Shown here: piece by piece, positions 1 through 11,901 of the stretch
How the letters are laid out: each line of letters opens with the position of its first letter
Position numbering within the stretch: the first letter of the stretch is position 1
NCBI GenBank assembly: GCA_964058805.1
Contig: CAXKVV010001033.1
Span: forward strand, 1 to 36,888
Source of the DNA: Schoenoplectus triqueter
Lineage: Eukaryota > Streptophyta > Magnoliopsida > Poales > Cyperaceae
DNA length: 36,888 nucleotides
Direction of reading: 5' to 3'
Program-made: the position numbers and the translations under genes
The notes under the pieces: model-generated
Database searches by the model: none
The model's input: only the letters and a program-made list of their open reading frames with translations
What the model was told of the DNA's origin: nothing

Positions 1-90
1 ATAACTGTAATTTTTCATAAAACATTAATAAGATACATTTGAAATTGCTGTTTAGACTAGTTGTTTATGATTTTCAAAATTTATTGTCTC

Positions 91-275
91 ATAACTACGT
101 ATAATTTCGTCATAATTAATATAATTACACCTAATTGTGCCTATTAGAAGATTATCCAATTAATACCTCGATATGAATATTCTACGACACGAAGTTTGCA
201 CAAAACATAGGTAAGATGCATTAAAAGAACAGCAGTTTAAACTAGATGATTGAGTTTTCTAAATTTTTTTACCGC
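91..275. repeat. Monomer 1 of HOR unit 1 (185 bp)
   Basis: I set monomer boundaries at the recurrent ATAAC anchor. This one carries GAATATTC (175-182) and the variant palindrome AGTTTAAACT (234-243) in place of TGTTTAAACA. It repeats in all units; its first ACAC-GAAGTTTGC segment is diagnostic. Confidence 0.9.
175..182. other. GAATATTC palindrome, example
   Basis: An 8-bp perfect palindrome inside the CGATATGAATATTCTACG block. It is intact in monomers 1, 3, 5, 7, 8 and 9 of unit 1, and degenerate by one or more bases in the other seven. Confidence 0.65.
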
Positions 276-458
276 ATAACTACATATAATTTCGTGAAAA
301 TTAATATAATTACTTCTAATTATGCCTATTAAAAGATTATCTAACTAAAACTTCGATATAAATATTCTATGACGCAAATTTGGCACAAAACATAAGTAGA
401 TGCATTAAAAACTGCTGTTTAAACAAGTTGTTTGACTCTTTTTTTAATTTTTGGCCGC
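276..458. repeat. Monomer 2 of HOR unit 1 (183 bp)
   Basis: It carries TGTTTAAACA (416-425) overlapping the AAACAA-G-TTGTTT dyad (421-433). The other dyad is degenerate (AAATATTC). A T7 run in the variable end is diagnostic. GACGC versus GATGC here separates units 1-4, 6-10 from 5 and 11-16. Confidence 0.9.
416..433. other. Overlapping dyad element (TGTTTAAACA + AAACAA-G-TTGTTT), example
   Basis: A perfect 10-bp palindrome (416-425) overlaps a perfect 6-bp inverted repeat around a single G (421-433). In unit 1 the 10-bp palindrome is intact in monomers 2, 4, 5, 8, 10 and 12, and replaced by another perfect palindrome in monomers 1 and 6. Any role in chromatin or in non-B DNA structure is inference. 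Confidence 0.7.
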
Positions 459-641
459 ATAAACACACATAATTTCATGCGAATTCATATAAGCACTCCT
501 AATCATGTCTATTATAAGATTGTTCAATTAACGCTTCGATATGAATATTCTACGACACTATTTTTCCCAAAACATAAGTAAGATGCATTAGAAACAGCTA
601 TATAAAAAAAGTTATTTGAGTATTTCAATATTTTTGTCCCC
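459..641. repeat. Monomer 3 of HOR unit 1 (183 bp)
   Basis: It opens with ATAAACACAC and holds the only EcoRI site of the unit (481-486) and GAATATTC (543-550). The TGTTTAAACA dyad is lost (GCTATTTAAAAAAAG type). It groups with monomers 7 and 11 by TTAGAAAC, TATTTAAAAA and TTCAATTAAC. Confidence 0.9.
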
Positions 642-825
642 ATAACTACATATAATTCGGTGAAAATTAACATAATCACTCCTAATTATGTCTGTAAAAA
701 GATTATCTAACAAACACTTCAACATGAACACTCTACAACACTAATTCTGCACAAAACATAACTGGGAGGCTTTAAAAACAGCTGTTTAAACAAAGTTGTT
801 GGAGTTTTTTAAAATTTTCGGCCGC
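642..825. repeat. Monomer 4 of HOR unit 1 (184 bp)
   Basis: One of the most diverged monomers: AATTCGGTG, TGTCTGTAAAAAG, CAACATGAACACTC and ATAACTGGGAGGC are all specific to it. TGTTTAAACA is intact (783-792). The run before GGCCGC is a useful class marker. Confidence 0.9.
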
Positions 826-1006
826 ATAATTACACATAATTTCTTATAAATTAATATAATTACTCCTAACATGCCTATTATAAGATCTTCTAGTTAAAAC
901 ATCGATATGAATATTCTACGACACTAATTTTACACAAAACATAAGTAGGATGCATTAAAAACAGATGTTTAAACAAGTTGCTTGATTTTTAAGAATTGTT
1001 GGCCGC
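826..1006. repeat. Monomer 5 of HOR unit 1 (181 bp)
   Basis: It holds AGATCT (883-888), ATCGAT (901-906), GAATATTC (909-916) and TGTTTAAACA (966-975). It is the main class A versus B/C discriminator: CAGATG and TTGCTTG in A, CATATG and TTGTTTG in B and C. Confidence 0.9.
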
Positions 1007-1189
1007 ATAACTGCACATAATTTCTTATAAATTACTATAATTACTCCTAAATATGTCTATAGTAAGATTTTCCTATTAAAACTTCGAGATGAATGTTGTA
1101 CAACACTAAATTTGCACAAAACATAAGTAAGATGCATTAAAAACTGCTATTTAAATAAGTTGTTTGATCGTTCCAAATTTTTTGGCTGC
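1007..1189. repeat. Monomer 6 of HOR unit 1 (183 bp)
   Basis: GAATATTC is degenerate (GAATGTTG). The other palindrome is changed symmetrically to TATTTAAATA (1148-1157). TTTCTTATAAATT is shared with monomer 5, which suggests the two are sister monomers in that part. Confidence 0.9.
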
Positions 1190-1375
1190 ATAACTGTACA
1201 TAATTTCGTATAAATTAATATAATTACTATTAATCATGTCTTTCAGATGATTTTTCAATGAACACGTTGATATGAATATTCTACGATACTAATTTTTCAC
1301 AAAACATAAGTAAGATGCTTTAGAAACTGCTATTTAAAAAAAAAATTTGTTTGAGTTTTTAACATTTTTGCTCTC
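1190..1375. repeat. Monomer 7 of HOR unit 1 (186 bp, longest)
   Basis: It has GAATATTC (1274-1281) and the length-variable A-run (1336-1345 here) where other monomers have the AAACAAG dyad. It groups with monomers 3 and 11. Confidence 0.9.
1336..1345. repeat. Length-variable A-tract of monomer 7
   Basis: A run of 10 A here. The run is 11 in units 2, 3, 4, 5, 11, 12 and 13, 10 in units 1, 6, 7, 8 and 9, 12 in units 10 and 14, and 8 in unit 15, followed by TT or TTT. Slippage at this site explains part of the unit length variation. Confidence 0.8.
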
Positions 1376-1558
1376 ATAACTACACATAATCTCATGGAAA
1401 TTAATATAACTACTCCTAATTACGCCTATTATGAAATTGTCCAATTAAAACTTCGATATGAATATTCTACAACGCCATTTTTGCACAAAACATAAGTAAG
1501 ATGCGTTAAAAACTGCTGTTTAAACAAGTTGTTTGGCTTTATGAAAAATTTTGGCCGC
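1376..1558. repeat. Monomer 8 of HOR unit 1 (183 bp)
   Basis: Close to the monomer consensus. Both dyads are intact: GAATATTC (1460-1467) and TGTTTAAACA (1517-1526). The end GGCTTTATGAA is shared with monomer 10. Confidence 0.9.
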
Positions 1559-1741
1559 ACAACTACACATAATGTCGTGCAAATTAAAATAATTACTCCT
1601 GATTACGCCTATTATAAGATTGTCCTATTAAAATTTCGATATGAATATTCTATGACGCTAATTCCGCGCAAAACATAAGTAACATGCATTAAAAACTGCT
1701 GTTTGAACAAGTTGTTTGAGTTTTTCATAATTTCTGACCGC
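1559..1741. repeat. Monomer 9 of HOR unit 1 (183 bp)
   Basis: The anchor is changed to ACAACTACAC. GAATATTC is intact (1643-1650); the second dyad is weakened at its centre to TGTTTGAACA (1700-1709). The CCGCGC motif is a rare CpG cluster within the array. Confidence 0.9.
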
Positions 1742-1923
1742 ATAACTACATATCATTTCGTCCAAATTAATACGATCACTCTTCGTAAGCCTATTATAAA
1801 ATTATCCAATTAGAACTTCGATATGAATATTATATAATGCTAATATTGCACAAAACATAAGTAAGATGCCCTTAAAACCGCTGTTTAAACAAGTTGTTTG
1901 GCTTTATGAATTTTTATGGCCAC
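1742..1923. repeat. Monomer 10 of HOR unit 1 (182 bp)
   Basis: GAATATTA replaces GAATATTC; TGTTTAAACA is intact (1882-1891). It carries the CTTCGTAAGCC / CTTCATTACGCC haplotype site (about 1781-1791), which differs from the class A/B marks in its distribution among units. Confidence 0.9.
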
Positions 1924-2102
1924 ATAACTACACATAATTTGGTGCGAATTAATATAATTACTCCTAATTATGCCTATTATAAGATTGTTCAATTAACACT
2001 TCAAAATGAAAATTTTAGGGCACTATATTTCCACAAAACATAAGTAAGATGCATTAGAAACTGCTATTTAAAAAAGTTAAGTTTTCCAACATTTTTGGGT
2101 TC
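1924..2102. repeat. Monomer 11 of HOR unit 1 (179 bp, shortest)
   Basis: Both dyads are lost (GAAAATTTT; TATTTAAAAAAG), and the TTGTTTG block is missing, which accounts for the short length. Related to monomers 3 and 7 by TTAGAAAC and TTCAATTAAC. Confidence 0.9.
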
Positions 2103-2286
2103 ATAACTACATATAATTTCGTGAGAATTAATATAATAAGTCCTAATTATGCCAATTAAAATATTAGCCGATTAGCACTTCGATGTGAACATTCTACGAG
2201 ACTATGTTTGCATAAGACATAAGTAGGATGCATTAGAAACATCTGTTTAAACAAGTTGTTTGAGTTTTTTAAAAAAAATTGGCTGC
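2103..2286. repeat. Monomer 12 of HOR unit 1 (184 bp)
   Basis: GAACATTC replaces GAATATTC. TGTTTAAACA is intact (2244-2253). ATAATAAGTCC, GCCAATTAAAATATT and ACGAGACTATG are specific to it. It ends in a T6-A8 tract (T7 in units 12-14). Confidence 0.9.
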
Positions 2287-2469
2287 ATAACTAGACATAA
2301 TTTCACGCAAATTAATATAATTACTCCTAATTATGCCTATTATATGATTTTCCAATTAACGCTCCAATATGAATATCCTATAACTGTAATTTTTCATAAA
2401 ACATTAATAAGATACATTTGAAATTGCTGTTTAGACTAGTTGTTTATGATTTTCAAAATTTATTGTCTC
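2287..2469. repeat. Monomer 13, spanning the unit 1/unit 2 junction (183 bp)
   Basis: It straddles my arbitrary unit start at 2380. The GAATATCC and TGTTTAGACTAG forms show both dyads degenerate. The CATAAAACATTAATAAGATAC segment is specific and was used to locate every unit start. Confidence 0.9.
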
Positions 2470-4759
2470 ATAACTACGTATAATTTCGTCATAATTAATA
2501 TAATTACACCTAATTGTGCCTATTAGAAGATTATCCAATTAATACCTCGATATGAATATTCTACGACACGAAGTTTGCACAAAACATAGGTAAGATGCAT
2601 TAAAAGAACAGCAGTTTAAACTAGATGATTGAGTTTTCTAAATTTTTTTACCGCATAACTACATATAATTTCGTGAAAATTAATATAATTACTTCTAATT
2701 ATGCCTATTAAAAGATTATCTAACTAAAACTTCGATATAAATATTCTATGACGCAAATTTGGCACAAAACATAAGTAGATGCATTAAAAACTGCTGTTTA
2801 AACAAGTTGTTTGACTCTTTTTTTAATTTTTGGCCGCATAAACACACGTAATTTCATACGAATTCATATAAGCACTCCTAATCATGTCTATTATAAGATT
2901 GTTCAATTAACGCTTCGATATGAATATTCTACGACACTATTTTTCCCAAAACATAAGTAAGATGCATTAGAAACAGCTATTTAAAAAAAGTTATTTGAGT
3001 ATTTCAATATTTTTGTCCCCATAACTACACATAATTCGGTGAAAATTAACATAATCACTCCTAATTATGTCTGTAAAAAGATTATCTAACAAACACTTCA
3101 ACATGAACACTCTACAACACTAATTCTGCACAAAACATAACTGGGAGGCTTTAAAAACAGCTGTTTAAACAAAGTTGTTGGGGTTTTTTTAAAATTTTTG
3201 GCCGCATAATTACACATAATTTCTTATAAATTAATATAATTACTCCTAACATGCCTATTATAAGATCTTCTAGTTAAAACATCGATATGAATATTCTACG
3301 ATACTAATTTTACATAAAACATAAGTAAGATGCATTAAAAACATATGTTTAAACAAGTTGTTTGATTTTTAAGAATTGTTGGCCGCATAACTGCACATAA
3401 TTTCTTATAAATTACTATAATTACTCCTAAATATGTCTATAGTAAGATTTTCCTATTAAAACTTCGAGATGAATGTTGTACAACACTAAATTTGCACAAA
3501 ACATAAGTAAGATGCATTAAAAACTGCTATTTAAATAAGTTGTTTGATCGTTCCAAATTTTTTGGCTGCATAACTGTACATAATTTCGTATAAATTAATA
3601 TAATTACTATTAATCATGTCTTTCAGATGATTTTTCAATGAACACGTTGATATGAATATTCTACGATACTAATTTTTCACAAAACATAAGTAAGATGCTT
3701 TAGAAACTGCTATTTAAAAAAAAAAATTGTTTGAGTTTTTAACATTTTTGCTCTCATAACTACACATAATCTCATGGAAATTAATATAACTACTCCTAAT
3801 TACGCCTATTATGAAATTGTCCAATTAAAACTTCGATATGAATATTCTACAACGCCATTTTTGCACAAAACATAAGTAAGATGCGTTAAAAACTGCTGTT
3901 TAAACAAGTTGTTTGGCTTTATGAAAAATTTTGGCCGCACAACTACACATAATGTCGTGCAAATTAAAATAATTACTCCTGATTACGCCTATTATAAGAT
4001 TGTCCTATTAAAATTTCGATATGAATATTCTATGACGCTAATTCCGCGCAAAACATAAGTAACATGCATTAAAAACTGCTGTTTGAACAAGTTGTTTGAG
4101 TTTTTCATAATTTCTGACCGCATAACTACATATCATTTCGTCCAAATTAATACGATCACTCTTCGTAAGCCTATTATAAAATTATCCAATTAGAACTTCG
4201 ATATGAATATTATATAATGCTAATATTGCACAAAACATAAGTAAGATGCCCTTAAAACCGCTGTTTAAACAAGTTGTTTGGCTTTATGAATTTTTATGGC
4301 CACATAACTACACATAATTTGGTGCGAATTAATATAATTACTCCTAATTATGCCTATTATAAGATTGTTCAATTAACACTTCAAAATGAAAATTTTAGGG
4401 CACTATATTTCCACAAAACATAAGTAAGATGCATTAGAAACTGCTATTTAAAAAAGTTAAGTTTTCCAACATTTTTGGGTTCATAACTACATATAATTTC
4501 GTGAGAATTAATATAATAAGTCCTAATTATGCCAATTAAAATATTAGCCGATTAGCACTTCGATGTGAACATTCTACGAGACTATGTTTGCATAAGACAT
4601 AAGTAGGATGCATTAGAAACATCTGTTTAAACAAGTTGTTTGAGTTTTTTAAAAAAAATTGGCTGCATAACTAGACATAATTTCACGCAAATTAATATAA
4701 TTACTCCTAATTATGCCTATTATATGATTTTCCAATTAACGCTCCAATATGAATATCCT
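2380..4759. repeat. HOR unit 2, class B, 2380 bp
   Basis: GAATTC at 2860-2865. Class B marks: CACGTAATTTCATACG, GGGG before a T7 run, TGGCCGC at the end of monomer 4, and CATATG in monomer 5. Monomer 10 carries CGTCC and CTTCGTAAGCC as in unit 1. The A-run in monomer 7 is 11. It is almost identical to unit 3; CGTCC versus CGTGC is the one difference I noted. Confidence 0.95.
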
Positions 4760-7139
4760 ATAACTGTAATTTTTCATAAAACATTAATAAGATACATTTG
4801 AAATTGCTGTTTAGACTAGTTGTTTATGATTTTCAAAATTTATTGTCTCATAACTACGTATAATTTCGTCATAATTAATATAATTACACCTAATTGTGCC
4901 TATTAGAAGATTATCCAATTAATACCTCGATATGAATATTCTACGACACGAAGTTTGCACAAAACATAGGTAAGATGCATTAAAAGAACAGCAGTTTAAA
5001 CTAGATGATTGAGTTTTCTAAATTTTTTTACCGCATAACTACATATAATTTCGTGAAAATTAATATAATTACTTCTAATTATGCCTATTAAAAGATTATC
5101 TAACTAAAACTTCGATATAAATATTCTATGACGCAAATTTGGCACAAAACATAAGTAGATGCATTAAAAACTGCTGTTTAAACAAGTTGTTTGACTCTTT
5201 TTTTAATTTTTGGCCGCATAAACACACGTAATTTCATACGAATTCATATAAGCACTCCTAATCATGTCTATTATAAGATTGTTCAATTAACGCTTCGATA
5301 TGAATATTCTACGACACTATTTTTCCCAAAACATAAGTAAGATGCATTAGAAACAGCTATTTAAAAAAAGTTATTTGAGTATTTCAATATTTTTGTCCCC
5401 ATAACTACACATAATTCGGTGAAAATTAACATAATCACTCCTAATTATGTCTGTAAAAAGATTATCTAACAAACACTTCAACATGAACACTCTACAACAC
5501 TAATTCTGCACAAAACATAACTGGGAGGCTTTAAAAACAGCTGTTTAAACAAAGTTGTTGGGGTTTTTTTAAAATTTTTGGCCGCATAATTACACATAAT
5601 TTCTTATAAATTAATATAATTACTCCTAACATGCCTATTATAAGATCTTCTAGTTAAAACATCGATATGAATATTCTACGATACTAATTTTACATAAAAC
5701 ATAAGTAAGATGCATTAAAAACATATGTTTAAACAAGTTGTTTGATTTTTAAGAATTGTTGGCCGCATAACTGCACATAATTTCTTATAAATTACTATAA
5801 TTACTCCTAAATATGTCTATAGTAAGATTTTCCTATTAAAACTTCGAGATGAATGTTGTACAACACTAAATTTGCACAAAACATAAGTAAGATGCATTAA
5901 AAACTGCTATTTAAATAAGTTGTTTGATCGTTCCAAATTTTTTGGCTGCATAACTGTACATAATTTCGTATAAATTAATATAATTACTATTAATCATGTC
6001 TTTCAGATGATTTTTCAATGAACACGTTGATATGAATATTCTACGATACTAATTTTTCACAAAACATAAGTAAGATGCTTTAGAAACTGCTATTTAAAAA
6101 AAAAAATTGTTTGAGTTTTTAACATTTTTGCTCTCATAACTACACATAATCTCATGGAAATTAATATAACTACTCCTAATTACGCCTATTATGAAATTGT
6201 CCAATTAAAACTTCGATATGAATATTCTACAACGCCATTTTTGCACAAAACATAAGTAAGATGCGTTAAAAACTGCTGTTTAAACAAGTTGTTTGGCTTT
6301 ATGAAAAATTTTGGCCGCACAACTACACATAATGTCGTGCAAATTAAAATAATTACTCCTGATTACGCCTATTATAAGATTGTCCTATTAAAATTTCGAT
6401 ATGAATATTCTATGACGCTAATTCCGCGCAAAACATAAGTAACATGCATTAAAAACTGCTGTTTGAACAAGTTGTTTGAGTTTTTCATAATTTCTGACCG
6501 CATAACTACATATCATTTCGTGCAAATTAATACGATCACTCTTCGTAAGCCTATTATAAAATTATCCAATTAGAACTTCGATATGAATATTATATAATGC
6601 TAATATTGCACAAAACATAAGTAAGATGCCCTTAAAACCGCTGTTTAAACAAGTTGTTTGGCTTTATGAATTTTTATGGCCACATAACTACACATAATTT
6701 GGTGCGAATTAATATAATTACTCCTAATTATGCCTATTATAAGATTGTTCAATTAACACTTCAAAATGAAAATTTTAGGGCACTATATTTCCACAAAACA
6801 TAAGTAAGATGCATTAGAAACTGCTATTTAAAAAAGTTAAGTTTTCCAACATTTTTGGGTTCATAACTACATATAATTTCGTGAGAATTAATATAATAAG
6901 TCCTAATTATGCCAATTAAAATATTAGCCGATTAGCACTTCGATGTGAACATTCTACGAGACTATGTTTGCATAAGACATAAGTAGGATGCATTAGAAAC
7001 ATCTGTTTAAACAAGTTGTTTGAGTTTTTTAAAAAAAATTGGCTGCATAACTAGACATAATTTCACGCAAATTAATATAATTACTCCTAATTATGCCTAT
7101 TATATGATTTTCCAATTAACGCTCCAATATGAATATCCT
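4760..7139. repeat. HOR unit 3, class B, 2380 bp
   Basis: GAATTC at 5240-5245. Class B throughout, with CGTGC and CTTCGTAAGCC in monomer 10 and an A-run of 11. Its counterpart by marker content is unit 9. Confidence 0.95.
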
Positions 7140-9519
7140 ATAACTGTAATTTTTCATAAAACATTAATAAGATACATTTGAAATTGCTGTTTAGACTAGT
7201 TGTTTATGATTTTCAAAATTTATTGTCTCATAACTACGTATAATTTCGTCATAATTAATATAATTACACCTAATTGTGCCTATTAGAAGATTATCCAATT
7301 AATACCTCGATATGAATATTCTACGACACGAAGTTTGCACAAAACATAGGTAAGATGCATTAAAAGAACAGCAGTTTAAACTAGATGATTGAGTTTTCTA
7401 AATTTTTTTACCGCATAACTACATATAATTTCGTGAAAATTAATATAATTACTTCTAATTATGCCTATTAAAAGATTATCTAACTAAAACTTCGATATAA
7501 ATATTCTATGACGCAAATTTGGCACAAAACATAAGTAGATGCATTAAAAACTGCTGTTTAAACAAGTTGTTTGACTCTTTTTTTAATTTTTGGCCGCATA
7601 AACACACATAATTTCATGCGAATTCATATAAGCACTCCTAATCATGTCTATTATAAGATTGTTCAATTAACGCTTCGATATGAATATTCTACGACACTAT
7701 TTTTCCCAAAACATAAGTAAGATGCATTAGAAACAACTATTTAAAAAAAGTTATTTGAGTATTTCAATATTTTTGTCCCCATAACTACACATAATTCGGT
7801 GAAAATTAACATAATCACTCCTAATTATGTCTGTAAAAAGATTATCTAACAAACACTTCAACATGAACACTCTACAACACTAATTCTGCAAAAAACATAA
7901 CTGGGAGGCTTTAAAAACAGCTGTTTAAACAAAGTTGTTGGAGTTTTTTAAAATTTTCGGCCGCATAATTACACATAATTTCTTATAAATTAATATAATT
8001 ACTCCTAACATGCCTATTATAAGATCTTCTAGTTAAAACATCGATATGAATATTCTACGACACTAATTTTACACAAAACATAAGTAGGATGCATTAAAAA
8101 CAGATGTTTAAACAAGTTGCTTGATTTTTAAGAATTGTTGGCCGCATAACTGCACATAATTTTTTATAAATTACTATAATTACTCCTAAATATGTCTATA
8201 GTAAGATTTTCCTATTAAAACTTCGAGATGAATGTTGTACAACACTAAATTTGCACAAAACATAAGTAAGATGCATTAAAAACTGCTATATAAATAAGTT
8301 GTTTGATCGTTCCAAATTTTTTGGCTGCATAACTGTACATAATTTCGTATAAATTAATATAATTACTATTAATCATGTCTTTCAGATGATTTTTCAATGA
8401 ACACGTTGATATGAATATTCTACGATACTAATTTTTCACAAAACATAAGTAAGATGCTTTAGAAACTGCTATTTAAAAAAAAAAATTGTTTGAGTTTTTA
8501 ACATTTTTGCTCTCATAACTACACATAATCTCATGGAAATTAATATAACTACTCCTAATTACGCCTATTATGAAATTGTCCAATTAAAACTTCGATATGA
8601 ATATTCTACAACGCCATTTTTGCACAAAACATAAGTAAGATGCGTTAAAAACTGCTGTTTAAACAAGTTGTTTGGCTTTATGAAAAATTTTGGCCGCACA
8701 ACTACACATAATGTCGTGCAAATTAAAATAATTACTCCTGATTACGCCTATTATAAGATTGTCCTATTAAAATTTCGATATGAATATTCTATGACGCTAA
8801 TTCCGCGCAAAACATAAGTAACATGCATTAAAAACTGCTGTTTGAACAAGTTGTTTGAGTTTTTCATAATTTCTGACCGCATAACTACATATCATTTCGT
8901 GCAAATTAATACGATCACTCTTCATTACGCCTATTATAAAATTGTCCAATTAGAACTTCGATATGAATATTATATAATGCTAATATTGCACAAAACATAA
9001 GTAAGATGCCCTTAAAACCGCTGTTTAAACAAGTTGTTTGGCTTTATGAATTTTTATGGCCACATAACTACACATAATTTGGTGCGAATTAATATAATTA
9101 CTCCTAATTATGCCTATTATAAGATTGTTCAATTAACACTTCAAAATGAAAATTTTAGGGCACTATATTTCCACAAAACATAAGTAAGATGCATTAGAAA
9201 CTGCTATTTAAAAAAGTTAAGTTTTCCAACATTTTTGGGTTCATAACTACATATAATTTCGTGAGAATTAATATAATAAGTCCTAATTATGCCAATTAAA
9301 ATATTAGCCGATTAGCACTTCGATGTGAACATTCTACGAGACTATGTTTGCATAAGACATAAGTAGGATGCATTAGAAACATCTGTTTAAACAAGTTGTT
9401 TGAGTTTTTTAAAAAAAATTGGCTGCATAACTAGACATAATTTCACGCAAATTAATATAATTACTCCTAATTATGCCTATTATATGATTTTCCAATTAAC
9501 GCTCCAATATGAATATCCT
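7140..9519. repeat. HOR unit 4, class A, 2380 bp
   Basis: GAATTC at 7620-7625. Class A marks in monomers 3-5, but monomer 10 has CTTCATTACGCC instead of the CTTCGTAAGCC of unit 1, so it combines two haplotypes. GCAAAAAACATAAC in monomer 4 and AATTTTTTATAAATT in monomer 6 are shared only with unit 10. AAACAACTATTT (monomer 3) and GCTATATAAATAAG (monomer 6) look private. Confidence 0.95.
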
Positions 9520-11901
9520 ATAACTGTAATTTTTCATAAAACATTAATAAGATACATTTGAAATTGCTGTTTAGACTAGTTGTTTATGATTTTCAAAATT
9601 TATTGTCTCATAACTACGTATAATTTCGTCATAATTAATATAATTACACCTAATTGTGCCTATTAGAAGATTATCCAATTAATACCTCGATATGAATATT
9701 CTACGACACGAAGTTTGCACAAAACATAGGTAAGATGCATTAAAAGAACAGCAGTTTAAACTAGATGATTGAGTTTTCTAAATTTTTTTACCGCATAACT
9801 ACATATAATTTCGTGAAAATTAATATAATTACTTCTAATTATGCCTATTAAAAGATTATCTAACTAAAACTTCGATATAAATATTCTATGATGCAAATTT
9901 GGCACAAAACATAAGTAGATGCATTAAAAACTGCTGTTTAAACAAGTTGTTTGACTCTTTTTTTAATTTTTGGCCGCATAAACACACGTAATTTCATACG
10001 AATTCATATAAGCACTCCTAATCATGTCTATTATAAGATTGTTCAATTAACGCTTCGATATGAATATTCTACGACACTATTTTTCCCAAAACATAAGTAA
10101 GATGCATTAGAAACAGCTATTTAAAAAAAGTTATTTGAGTATTTCAATATTTTTGTCCCCATAACTACACATAATTCGGTGAAAATTAACATAATCACTC
10201 CTAATTATGTCTGTAAAAAGATTATGTAACAAACACTTCAACATGAACACTCTACAACACTAATTCTGCACAAAACATAACTGGGAGGCTTTAAAAACAG
10301 CTGTTTAAACAAAGTTGTTGGGGTTTTTTTAAAATTTTCGGCCGCATAATTACACATAATTTCTTATAAATTAATATAATTACTCCTAACATGCCTATTA
10401 TAAGATCTTCCAGTTAAAACATCGATATGAATATTCTACGATACTAATTTTACATAAAACATAAGTAAGATGCATTAAAAACATATGTTTAAACAAGTTG
10501 TTTGATTTTTAAGAATTGTTGGCCGCATAACTGCACATAATTTCTTATAAATTACTATAATTACTCCTAAATATGTCTATAGTAAGATTTTCCTATTAAA
10601 ACTTCAAGATGAATGTTGTACAACACTAAATTTGCACAAAACATAAGTAAGATGCATTAAAAACTGCTATTTAAATAAGTTGTTTGATCGTTCCAAATTT
10701 TTTGGCTGCATAACTGTACATAATTTCGTATAAATTAATATAATTACTATTAATCATGTCTTTCAGATGATTTTTCAATGAACACGTTGATATGAATATT
10801 CTACGATACTAATTTTTCACAAAATATAAGTAAGATGCTTTAGAAACTGCTATTTAAAAAAAAAAATTTGTTTGAGTTTTTAACATTTTTGCTCTCATAA
10901 CTACACATAATCTCATGGAAATTAATATAACTACTCCTAATTACGCCTATTATGAAATTGTCCAATTAAAACTTCGATATGAATATTCTACAACGCCATT
11001 TTTGCACAAAACATAAGTAAGATGCGTTAAAAACTGCTGTTTAAACAAGTTGTTTGGTTTTATGAAAAATTTTGGCCGCACAACTACACATAATGTCGTG
11101 CAAATTAAAATAATTACTCCTGATTACGCCTATTATAAGATTGTCCTATTAAAATTTCGATATGAATATTCTATGACGCTAATTCCGCGCAAAACATAAG
11201 TAACATGCATTAAAAACTGCTGTTTGAACAAGTTGTTTGAGTTTTTCATAATTTCTGACCGCATAACTACATATCATTTCGTGCAAATTAATACGATCAC
11301 TCTTCATTACGCCTATTATAAAATTGTCCAATTAGAACTTCGATATGAATATTATATAATGCTAATATTGCACAAAACATAAGTAAGATGCCCTTAAAAC
11401 CGCTGTTTAAACAAGTTGTTTGGCTTTATGAATTTTTATGGCCACATAACTACACATAATTTGGTGCGAATTAATATAATTACTCCTAATTATGCCTATT
11501 ATAAGATTGTTCAATTAACACTTCAAAATGAAAATTTTAGGGCACTATATTTCCACAAAACATAAGTAAGATGCATTAGAAACTGCTATTTAAAAAAGTT
11601 AAGTTTTCCAACATTTTTGGGTTCATAACTACATATAATTTCGTGAGAATTAATATAATAAGTCCTAATTATGCCAATTAAAATATTAGCCGATTAGCAC
11701 TTCGATGTGAACATTCTACGAGACTATGTTTGCATAAGACATAAGTAGGATGCATTAGAAACATCTGTTTAAACAAGTTGTTTGAGTTTTTTAAAAAAAA
11801 TTGGCTGCATAACTAGACATAATTTCACGCAAATTAATATAATTACTCCTAATTATGCCTATTATATGATTTTCCAATTAACGCTCCAATATGAATATCC
11901 T
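9520..11901. repeat. HOR unit 5, class C, 2382 bp
   Basis: GAATTC at 10000-10005. Class C with CGGCCGC at the end of monomer 4 and CTTCATTACGCC in monomer 10. GATGCAAAT in monomer 2 and ATTATGTAAC in monomer 4 pair it with unit 11. Private variants include GATCTTCCAG and CTTCAAGATG. The A-run is 11 A followed by TTT. Confidence 0.95.

Larger units (their letters stand above)
1..2379. repeat. HOR unit 1, class A, 2379 bp
   Basis: The window opens at an arbitrary phase, 90 bp before a monomer boundary. Register marks are GAATTC 481-486, AGATCT 883-888 and ATCGAT 901-906. Class A marks are present, with CTTCGTAAGCC near 1781 and CGTCC in monomer 10. The monomer 7 A-run is 10 A followed by TTT (1336-1345). 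By eye I noted no difference from unit 7. Confidence 0.95.

Noticed and set aside
169..185. CENP-B box in the CTTCGATATGAATATTC block
   Set aside because: Only the TTCG half fits; the required A and CGGG positions do not match in any monomer I read.
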